A stretch of DNA of 11,291 nt, taken from assembly GCA_032353305.1 (NCBI GenBank), contig JAUCNG010376927.1, positions 1 through 11,291 of the forward strand, in the 5' to 3' direction. The translations under genes were made by a program, and so were the position numbers. The stretch comes from Cephalothrix spiralis (Eukaryota > Nemertea > Palaeonemertea > Archinemertea > Cephalotrichidae). Under the pieces are notes generated by a model, which was given only the letters and a program-made list of their open reading frames with translations, did no database searches and had not been told where the DNA came from. Each line of letters starts with the position of its first letter. Position 1 is the stretch's first letter. Of this stretch, positions 1-5,478 are shown piece by piece.

Positions 1-95
1 AAATTTTCGGACCCTAAAGATGAATTCCCTGACTTTCCCTGACCAATTTTCAATTCCCTGACTTTCCAGGTTTCCCTAACCCTGTAGACACCCTG
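1..95 (-). mobile_element. hAT-like transposon terminus (rest of element lies left of window)
   Basis: Read on the minus strand, the element begins at 95 with CAGGGTGTCTACAGGG and continues with repeated CCTGGAAA, GTCAGGGAA and GGTCAGGGAAA blocks. The CAGGG start and the CCTGGAAA-rich subterminal repeats are typical of animal hAT miniature elements. The eight bases 96-103 (TTTAGAGG) would be the target duplication on this side; the other side is outside the window. The insertion has cut the leftmost copy of the duplicated array. Confidence 0.6.
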
Positions 96-118
96 TTTAG
101 AGGGTTATAAAGTTCTGC

Positions 119-252
119 AGAAGATGTTGACAGTCCAGTCATCATCACTCCCTTATTTTATTAGTCATTACGTACTGCAGGACACAAAAACAACAAAACA
201 GGTCGAAAAATATATCCATAAACGTTCCCTATGATTGGCATGGTATGTAAAA
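119..252 (+). pseudogene. X reading frame, copy A (3' fragment)
   Basis: This aligns to the 3' third of the X frame at 4198-4329. It encodes MLTVQSSSLPYFISHY, then a DTKTTKQVEKYI stretch where the later copy reads DTKSTKKVEKYI. One A is missing in the AAACG run near 220, which shifts the frame and gives a TGA at 231. Ignoring that shift, the frame would end in PMIGMV, as in the other copies. The 5' two thirds are absent beyond the hAT terminus. It lies about 100 bases upstream of the RING gene, in the same orientation as the other copies. Confidence 0.6.
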
Positions 253-342
253 AAGAATCAAAAATCATGTAACGTACAAATACAAAATTGTAAAAACAAG
301 CGCGCGTGTCTTTCACGTCGGCCACGACTCCGTATAAGCATC

Positions 343-909
343 ATGATTTTAAAGTCATGCCATAAGCTAATCATGGAGTGCCCTGTATGCCTCGACATTA
401 TTATCGATGACCATCTTGTTGCAGACTTAACATGCTGTAATGGATCCATCTGTAGGCCATGCTTACAAGCATGGTTCAATGTAAAGGATGATAATGGTTT
501 GGTCGCCCGATGTGTGCTTTGCCGTGGAAACATAAATGACCAGCGACAAATCTGTATGAAACATTTCCATTTAGTCGTCCACGGAATGCCATGTAGTGAA
601 CGTTCACATGGTACAAGATTCATGGGTATCGCTGACACACAGAATGATGGTATATACGTCTTCTACTCCACAGAATATGACTTTGATGCCAATGGTACTG
701 TCAACTTTAGTCTTCCACCTCACATCGCACAAAATATTATTGGTGCAACACATGAGTGTCTTCCTCACATATATTGTGTTCAGCTTGGATCATGGGATTT
801 GGACCGTAACAACCTACGTCATGGAAAAACCCCGGGAAAAAACCACAACGAACCGACCCACCGGCCCTTTTCAGGGCCCCCATTCCCCCCAAATTCTCCC
901 TCTATGTAG
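343..909 (+). CDS. Small variant RING-finger protein with novel tail
   Basis: The RING runs from about residue 13 to 61 when translation starts at the ATG at 343. It has CPVC, then 14 residues to a Cys-Cys pair in CCNGSICRPCL, then 16 residues to CVLC. RING fingers bind two zinc ions and usually recruit E2 enzymes for ubiquitin ligation. Here the position of the usual zinc-binding histidine is Gly (CCNG), so one ligand is altered; the extra Cys of the pair might replace it. After the RING comes a tail with a YDFDANGTVNF stretch and GATHECLPH; this tail recurs in four downstream units. The start is uncertain: ATG 343 (188 aa) or ATG 373 (178 aa, directly before the RING). The open frame reaches back to 235 without another ATG. 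The last 20 codons read through a histone-type stem-loop, unlike three sister copies that stop before it. It may be one exon of a larger gene or a recent pseudogene; the tail function is unknown. Confidence 0.6.
   Translation: MILKSCHKLIMECPVCLDIIIDDHLVADLTCCNGSICRPCLQAWFNVKDDNGLVARCVLCRGNINDQRQICMKHFHLVVHGMPCSERSHGTRFMGIADTQNDGIYVFYSTEYDFDANGTVNFSLPPHIAQNIIGATHECLPHIYCVQLGSWDLDRNNLRHGKTPGKNHNEPTHRPFSGPPFPPNSPSM
863..878 (+). promoter_or_regulatory. Histone-type 3' stem-loop, copy 1
   Basis: GGCCCT TTTC AGGGCC is a 6-bp stem with a UUUC loop and fits the metazoan histone mRNA stem-loop bound by SLBP (GGYYYU UHHN ARRRCC). The 5' flank is CCCACC. Here it lies inside the RING reading frame, 31 bases before its stop. 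No purine-rich U7-pairing element is seen within 30 bases downstream. Confidence 0.5.
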
Positions 910-1000
910 TCATTCCTCACGTACACAGATCATTCATTCTTCACGACATCTTTGCAAAACAGGTGATTTCCACCCTTCACACAAAAGCCGATATTTGCAG

Positions 1001-1373
1001 TCAGTTCTGGAGGTAAGAAAAAGTTATCAACTCTGGAGTTCCAAATTTGTATATCGGTGATAAAATGGAACAGGGAGGATGATCTCTTAAGGGAACGGGT
1101 TAACGGTTATCCTTCCAAGCGGAAAAAACCAAGAATTGAAAGAGGTAACGGAAAAGGGGTTCCGGCAGAAGTCCATTTGGACAGAAAGCGACAAGCTGGC
1201 AGTGGAATTAACGATTATTAAATATTACAGGGAAGAACTGGACATGTTGACTGACTGTCAAGTCATCACCACTACCTTATTTCATTAGTCATTACATACT
1301 GCATGACACAAAATCAACAAAAAAGGTTGAAAAGTATATTAGTAAAACGTTTCCTATGTTTGGCATGGTATGA
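1001..1373 (+). pseudogene. X reading frame, copy B (two frameshifts)
   Basis: A plausible acceptor (ATATTTGCAG, ending at 1000) opens a frame beginning SSGGKKKLS, then LEFQICISVIKWNREDDLL. A deletion near 1090 shifts the frame; the original frame resumes at about 1107 as ILPSGKNQELKEV and runs to ELTIIKYYREELDMLT. A four-base duplication (GACT) near 1253 shifts it again before LPYFISHYILHDTKSTKK. The frame ends in PMFGMV and TGA at 1371-1373, and an AATAAA follows at 1381. Compared with copy C, about 8 of 13 differences in the middle block fall at third codon positions, including four successive silent changes in LTIIKYY. That supports this frame as the former coding frame. No family is recognised. 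Confidence 0.5.
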
Positions 1374-1424
1374 AATGGCAAATAAAGGGAAGTTTCGCTT
1401 GGAAGAAACACAACAAAAAACAAA

Positions 1425-1583
1425 ATGCTAATAAACACTGAATATAAAAAGTGGGCGGACACTATTTCCGCCTTCCGAGGCCCATCCGATGATCACAAAG
1501 AATCGTATGACGTAGCACGCAACTTGAGACAACGTGACACCCGAGTGTCGAAACACATGGAATATTTTAACTGTAAGTCGTAA
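1425..1583 (+). CDS. Hypothetical 52-residue ORF with possible splice donor
   Basis: The ATG at 1425 opens MLINTEYKKWADTISAFRGP, followed by DDHKESYDVARNLRQRDTRV, and ends at TAA 1581. The ADTI..FRGP.DDHKE.YDV segment is repeated at 4356-4412, where two of its residues differ. A GTAAGT at 1573 and an AG acceptor at the end of GATAATTTCAG (1615) could bound a 43-base intron, but that join makes an immediate TAA, so splicing there is doubtful. It is short, unrecognised, and may be a relic exon of the X gene. Confidence 0.25.
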   Translation: MLINTEYKKWADTISAFRGPSDDHKESYDVARNLRQRDTRVSKHMEYFNCKS

Positions 1584-2010
1584 GAGGTAAGACGCTGATG
1601 CGATAATTTCAGAAGAAGAAAAACAACAGGAAAAGAAAGGTTCATTTTTTGATGCTGGTTATTACTGTGGCAGCTATGATGAGATGAGGGCGATTAGTGA
1701 GTATCGGACTTAGTTTGATGCTTGTCCTGTTTAAGGTGATCTGTGAACCGTTGAAATGTGTTTTAATTTGGATATGGTCCGTCTGCTACTGAGTTTATAA
1801 TATTGTTCATCTTTACCCTTCCTTTATAAAAATCCTCGTCATATGGATCTCATATCCTCGTTTGATTTCTTCATCTAAAGCATTTGAACCTCCGGTCCTT
1901 AAATTTCTTCTTAATTTATATCATGGTTTCTAAAACATTGAATTTTTGTATTCTTCTATTTTTTCCCGAAATTGTAACTACACTTCAGGGATGCAGTTTT
2001 TTTAACTCAC
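1584..2010. other. Interval without a supported gene
   Basis: After the possible acceptor at 1615 there is a short open stretch (GSFFDAGYYCGSYDEM, stop TAG 1711) that shares a GGAAAAGAAAG lead-in with the later copies at 2462 and 3551. From 1714 to 2010 the sequence is AT-rich and I see no gene, repeat or hairpin. A longer frame running in from 1884 merely leads into the tail copy that starts at about 2013. Confidence 0.6.
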
Positions 2011-2012
2011 AC

Positions 2013-2150
2013 ATTATACCCTATATAATGCCTGCATCACATGAATGCCTCCAATTCATAGCTGGTCCATTCTCTTTCATAGAGATCTCGGATACTGGAA
2101 CTTGGAAGGCTCCGGTTAATCTCTATCTCTGGTGGCGGTTCGTAGGGTAA
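2013..2150 (+). pseudogene. RING-protein tail, copy 2
   Basis: This is a tail-only copy with no RING upstream. It encodes HIIPYIMPASHECLQFIAGP, aligned with the GATHECLPH region of the RING gene and SATHECIPFLAGP of copy 4. It ends in LYLWWRFVG and TAA at 2148-2150, 51 bases before the next histone-type stem-loop. That spacing from stop to stem-loop is like that of replication-dependent histone mRNAs. The upstream open frame begins at 1884 (MNLRSLNFFLIYI), but that part has no match in other units and may be chance. Confidence 0.5.
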
Positions 2151-2217
2151 CAAAATCAAACCCTATACAGGGATAGGGCAGGCGCTACGAACTGACCAAC
2201 CGGCCCTTTTCAGGGCC
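2137..2217 (+). promoter_or_regulatory. Nested inverted repeats plus histone-type stem-loop, copy 2
   Basis: The outer arms are GTTCGTAG (2138-2145) and CTACGAAC (2185-2192). The inner arms are CCCTAT (2161-2166) and ATAGGG (2173-2178). The hairpin GGCCCTTTTCAGGGCC follows at 2202-2217, flanked by ACCAAC and CCAAATTC. The 5' flank resembles that of animal histone mRNAs. Confidence 0.5.
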
Positions 2218-2512
2218 CCAAATTCTCCCTCTATATAGTCATTCCTCACGTACACAGATCATTCATTATTCATGACATATGTGCAAAACAGGTGATTTCC
2301 ACCCTTCACACAAATCCCCATATTTGCTGTCAGTAACTGTTCTGCTCTACTTTGATCAAAGGTAAAGTATGATTAGTAAAAAGACCCTGGTCCACCCTGG
2401 AGTTTCAGATTTCGATCTGTGTCATCAACGTGAGACCACGTGACACCGAGCGTCGAAACTCATGGAAAAGAAAGATTCCTTTTCGAAGAAAAGTTTCTAG
2501 TTGATGACATCA
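2218..2512 (+). repeat. Post-hairpin spacer and deleted X remnant, copy 2
   Basis: The spacer TAGTCATTCCTCACGTACAC is followed by CTGGAGTTTCAGATTTCG, the 5' start of the X frame. After GTCATCAAC the X frame breaks off and continues as GTGAGACCACGTGACACCGAG, which matches 1527-1550 of the first unit. The junction carries the short shared string CAAC, so a microhomology deletion of most of X is likely. The same junction is present in the copy at 3514-3545. Confidence 0.6.
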
Positions 2513-2841
2513 GATTGACGCCGTTTCTACTGTCTGCTACACACGAATGCATTCCATTTTTGTCCGGACCCTTACCCCTCCAGATTCTCCCATACATTTT
2601 GACTGCACCATTCAAGCCTAAAAGGGGGAAACAGCAACAATATTCTGTAGAGGAAGTGTATGCATGTGGCAATGTAGTGCAAGGAATTATGGGTACCTAA
2701 ATATGGCGATTTTGACCTTTTTGGTGCGATTTTGCTATTTCAGAGCCCGAAAAAGTAGTCAAAACAGCAATCTATTATGATTATATAATGTTACACAGAG
2801 ACCTAGGCTTTTGGAACTCAGAAGTAAACGTGCTCCGGTAA
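2513..2841 (+). pseudogene. RING-protein tail, copy 3, interrupted by about 200 bases
   Basis: The tail begins LTPFLLSATHECIPFLSGP and breaks at about 2573. After about 200 bases it resumes as YYDYIMLHRDLGFWNSEVN and ends in VLR and TAA at 2839-2841. The uninterrupted sister copy at 3602-3733 shows the expected join GPFHYDYIMFHRDLSYW. The frame as it stands (2440-2700) reads into the insert and stops at TAA 2698. The stop at 2841 lies 74 bases before the next stem-loop. Confidence 0.55.
2574..2772. other. About 200-base insert in tail copy 3
   Basis: It is present in this unit and absent from the near-identical unit at 3663. No terminal inverted repeats and no clear target duplication are seen. 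It contains two GCGATTTTG copies (2706 and 2727 region) and ends shortly after GCTATTTCAG, which resembles a splice acceptor. It could be an insertion here, or a retained intron-like segment that was lost from the sister copy. Confidence 0.5.
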
Positions 2842-2845
2842 ATCG

Positions 2846-2931
2846 GCGGTTCGTAGGGTAACAAAATCAAATAGCCCTATACAGGGATAGGGCAGGCCCC
2901 ACGAACCGACCCACCGGCCCTTTTCAGGGCC
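2846..2931 (+). promoter_or_regulatory. Nested inverted repeats plus histone-type stem-loop, copy 3
   Basis: The outer arms are GGTTCGT and ACGAACC, with further GGG/CCC pairing after one mismatch. The inner arms are GCCCTAT (2874-2880) and ATAGGGC (2887-2893). GGCCCTTTTCAGGGCC lies at 2916-2931. All three hairpins follow the tail stop at 2841. Confidence 0.5.
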
Positions 2932-3021
2932 CCTAAATTCTCCCTCTATGTAGTCATTCCTCACGTACACAGATCATTCATTCTTCATGACATATGTGCA
3001 AAACAGGTGATTTCCATTTGA

Positions 3022-3330
3022 ATATACTGTCATGCATGGGATTACGACTTCAATCGCTATGGTAGCGTCCATTGTCATCTACCTGCTCACATGACGCCGT
3101 TTGTACTGTCTGCTACACACGAATGCATTCCATTTCTGGCCGGACCGTTCCATCATATAGTGTTCCACAGAGACTTAGGCTACTGTAACTCGTTTCCAAG
3201 TAAACGTGCTGCGGTAAATCTCTATATCTCTGGTGGCAGTTCGTATCCTATACAGGGATATCCGTATAGGGCAGGCTCTACGAACCGACCAACCGGCCCT
3301 TTTCAGGGCCCCCAAATTCTCCCTCTATGA
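3022..3330 (+). pseudogene. RING-protein tail, copy 4 (longest tail-only copy)
   Basis: It opens after a TGA at 3019 with IYCHAWDYDFNRYGSVHCHL, aligned with IYVFYSTEYDFDANGTVNF of the RING gene, then MTPFVLSATHECIPFLAGP and a FHRDLGYCNSF stretch. The first ATG is 3091. The RING part is missing: at about 3015 the sequence jumps straight from the spacer (GTGATTTCCA) of the preceding unit into the middle of the tail. No stop precedes the hairpin, so the frame reads through the stem-loop to TGA 3328-3330, as in the RING gene. The agreement of frame with copy 1 over the YDF to HEC interval supports a shared coding origin. Confidence 0.5.
3237..3310 (+). promoter_or_regulatory. Nested inverted repeats plus histone-type stem-loop, copy 4
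   Basis: The outer arms are GTTCGTA and TACGAAC. The inner arms here are CCTATAC (3247-3253) and GTATAGG (3264-3270), with GGATATCC between them. Both arms changed relative to the other copies (CCCTAT/ATAGGG), yet pairing is kept. GGCCCTTTTCAGGGCC lies at 3295-3310. Confidence 0.5.
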
Positions 3331-3601
3331 AGTCATTCCTCACGTACACAGATCATTCATTCTTCATGACATATGTGCAAAACAGGAGATTTCCACCCTT
3401 CACACAAATCCCGATATTTGCTGTCAGTTCTGCTCTACTTTAATTGATTATATTGGATCAAAGGTAAAGTATGATTATTAAAAACCCTGGAGTTTCAGAT
3501 TTCGATCTGTGTCATCAACTTGAGACCACGCGACACCGAGCGTCGAAACTCATGGAAAAGAAAGATTCCTTTTCGAAGAAAAGTTTCTAGTTGGTGACAT
3601 C
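3311..3601 (+). repeat. Post-hairpin spacer and deleted X remnant, copy 4
   Basis: This is a near-identical counterpart of 2218-2512: the same TAGTCATTCC spacer (with one change to GAAGTCATTCC), the same CCCTGGAGTTTCAGATTTCG start of X, and the same junction into GAGACCACGCGACACCGAG. It carries an extra AATTGATTATATTGGATC-type stretch before AAAGGTAAAG that the earlier copy has only in part. Confidence 0.6.
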
Positions 3602-3733
3602 AGTTTGACGCCGTTTCTACTGTCTGCTACACACGAATGCATTCCATTTTTGTCCGGACCCTTCCATTATGATTATATAATGTTCCACAGAGACCTAAGC
3701 TATTGGAACTCAGAGGTGAATGTCCTCCGTTAA
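3602..3733 (+). pseudogene. RING-protein tail, copy 5
   Basis: An uninterrupted frame runs from LTPFLLSATHECIPFLSGP through a HYDYIMFHRDLSYW stretch to NSEVNVLR and TAA 3731-3733, 88 bases before the stem-loop. The open frame extends upstream through SVETHGKERFLFEEKF to a TGA at about 3520, but has no early ATG. It lacks the RING. It is the reference for the interrupted copy 3. Confidence 0.55.
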
Positions 3734-3753
3734 ATCTCCATCTCTCTGGTGGC

Positions 3754-3837
3754 GGTTCGTAGGGGAACAAAATCAAATGGCCCTATACAGGAATAGGGCA
3801 GGCGCTACAAACCGACCCACCGGCCCTTTTCAGGGCC
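3754..3837 (+). promoter_or_regulatory. Nested inverted repeats plus histone-type stem-loop, copy 5
   Basis: The outer arms are GGTTCGTAG and CTACAAACC (one mismatch). The inner arms are CCCTAT (3781-3786) and ATAGGG (3793-3798). GGCCCTTTTCAGGGCC lies at 3822-3837, flanked by CCCACC and CCAAATTC. A possible AATAAA occurs much later, at about 4008. Confidence 0.5.
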
Positions 3838-3948
3838 CCAAATTCTCCCTCTTTGTAGTCATTCCTCATGTACACTGATCATTTATTCTTCATGACATCT
3901 TTGCAAAACAGGTGATTTCCACCCTCCACACAAATCCCCATATTTGCA

Positions 3949-4329
3949 GTCAGTTCTGGAGGTAAAAAGAAGTAATCAAACCTGGAGTTTCAAATATCAA
4001 TATCTGTAATAAAATGGAACAGGGAAGATGGTCTGTTAAGGAAATGTTTCACAGGGTTAACGGTGATCCTTCCAAGCGGGGAAAACCAGGAATTGAAAGA
4101 GGTAACGGAAAGGAGGTTCCGGCAGAAGTCCATTTGGACAGATTGCGACAAGATGGCAGTGGAGTTAACAATCATCAAGTATTACAGGGAAGAACTGGAC
4201 ATGTTGACTGTCCAGTCAGCATCACTCCCTTATTTTATTAGTCATTACATACTGCATGACACAAAATCAACAAAAAAGGTTGAAAAGTATATTAGTAAAA
4301 CGTTTCCTATGATTGCCATGGTTATGTAA
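3949..4329 (+). pseudogene. X reading frame, copy C (single nonsense change)
   Basis: This is the most intact X copy. After a possible acceptor (CATATTTGCAG) the frame meets one TAA at 3973, where copy B has TTA. From 3976 it is open for 117 codons: LEFQISISVIKWNREDGLL, ILPSGENQELKEVTERRF, ELTIIKYYREELDMLTVQ, LPYFISHYILHDTKSTKK, ending PMIAMVM and TAA 4327-4329. No ATG lies near the beginning, so it is better read as a terminal exon than a whole gene. A second open frame over 4014-4241 is a shadow: the pattern of silent changes between copies B and C favours this one. The charged, Lys/Glu-rich product has no motif I recognise. Confidence 0.5.
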
Positions 4330-4349
4330 TGGCAAATAATGGGAAGTTT

Positions 4350-4420
4350 CGCAGGGCGGACACTATTTTCACCTTCCGAGGCCCACCCGATGATCACAAA
4401 GAAAAGTATGACGTAGTAAT
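4350..4420 (+). repeat. Partial copy of the 1425-1583 ORF segment
   Basis: GGGCGGACACTATTTTCACC and the following bases match 1453-1522. In frame it encodes ADTIFTFRGPPDDHKEKYDV, against ADTISAFRGPSDDHKESYDV upstream. Similarity stops at GACGTAG, which marks the right edge of the array. Confidence 0.6.
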
Positions 4421-4985
4421 GCATTCTATAATCGTTTTCTACGTATCAATTTATTTACAATGTTATATTACCTACATGTAAGTAATTGATTTTGAAGAAA
4501 TTAGTATTTGATTGCCAGGTATTATCCTATCAGATATTCATTTTTTCAGCCCTGAAAATAGCTAGGGCCTGTGATGATAATGATCTTAATTGTACATGGT
4601 AAATAATGAAGTGGTAGGGAAACAAAAGCCATTAACATCAATCAGTGAAGATAATGAGAAGAGGTATGTGCATTTTTCACATTTCACAACATTTTTTTCC
4701 TCGCTTCACTCTGCTCGAAATAATGATTTTAAATTTCACTCTATTTTATTTGACGTGACTGAATCGTGATTTCTTCTGTATTAGCGTGATTTGTGTTTTA
4801 AATACCTGTGTTATTGAATACCTTTTTTCTCTCCTTTAATATATTTGAAAGGTATATATAATATATACTTCCTTCGCTGAAGTTGAAAGCATATCAGGAA
4901 ACGAAATATGCTTACTTATTTTACAACCAAGAAACCGATTGAAAGAATACTCGAATGACCTCTCGAGACTCGATGTGTATTCAAA
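4421..4985. other. Interval without a supported gene
   Basis: AT-rich sequence with an alternating TATATATAATATATA run near 4853. I see no coding frame, hairpin or repeat of the array here. Confidence 0.6.
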
Positions 4986-5301
4986 ATGGCGTCGCCAAGT
5001 GAATTGCTTATGAAAACAGACGAGGAGAACGAGTTAGATGAGGACGATGTGATAATGTTGGCCGCAATCTCCTTGCAGAGAATAGGGACGATAGAAAAAC
5101 GAGGAACCCCAAAAATTGAGGGGTTTTATGAAAAGGTTTTAGTAAACTTAGAACCTGATTATTTTCAGTATCACTGTCGGCTCAGTAAACAAACGTTCGA
5201 AATTTTGTTGAAATGTCACACAAGAATATTTACTACCTGATCCGACTTACCGTGGCCCACCCGCTGCTTTAGACGGTATCACAGGAGAGAATAATATCGG
5301 T
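4986..5301 (+). pseudogene. PIF/Harbinger-like transposase N-terminal fragment
   Basis: ATG 4986 opens MASPSELLMKTDEENELDED, then RGTPKIEGFYEKVLVNLEP and YFQYHCRLSKQTFEILL. The IEGF..., acidic, then F..H.RLS..TFE.LL arrangement is that of the helical N-terminus of HARBI1/PIF-Harbinger nucleases, which lies before the DDE catalytic domain. The frame ends at TGA 5238. One base away, another frame continues as LLPDPTYRGPPAALDGITGE up to a possible donor GTAAAG at 5299, suggesting a frameshift. The DDE domain is not visible downstream and no Myb-like partner gene is seen, so this is a truncated relic. Confidence 0.55.
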
Positions 5302-5478
5302 AAAGTTTAACCAATAATCTAGTATGAACTTGTCAATAGACGATTTCAGCAATAATTTCGCGCAATGGATTGTGGGATCACGCTGAAAAATCACTTGTGA
5401 ACAAATATCGCAAATACTAACAGCTTTTTCGCTAAATCTTTAGTATTTGAGATTCAAAAAGTTCATTAAAACACTACC

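Larger units (their letters stand above)
96..4420 (+). repeat. Degenerate tandem array of RING / stem-loop / X-frame units
   Basis: The same blocks recur in one orientation. The blocks are: a coding tail with an A-T/S-H-E-C motif; two nested inverted repeats; a GGCCCTTTTCAGGGCC hairpin; a 120-base spacer starting TAGTCATTCCTCA; and the X reading frame. Hairpins begin at 863, 2202, 2916, 3295 and 3822. The pair at 2202/2916 with its flanks is a near copy of the pair at 3295/3822: positions 2396-2570 match 3485-3660 almost base for base, about 1.09 kb apart. The X block at 1001-1373 matches 3949-4329, and its 3' part recurs at 119-252. Units differ by internal deletions, so this is a decayed local duplication rather than a clean satellite. 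Confidence 0.85.

Noticed and set aside
258-638. 126-codon minus-strand frame opposite the RING gene
   Set aside because: Shadow of the RING frame; the zinc-ligand pattern on + explains the open stretch.
2137-2192. GGTTCGTAG resembling a tRNA T-arm (B box)
   Set aside because: No acceptor, D or anticodon arm can be built around it; the inverted repeat explains the motif.
4014-4241. Alternative open frame MEQGRWSVKEMFHRVNGD in X copy C
   Set aside because: In the B/C comparison, silent third-position changes favour the other frame; this one changes more residues.
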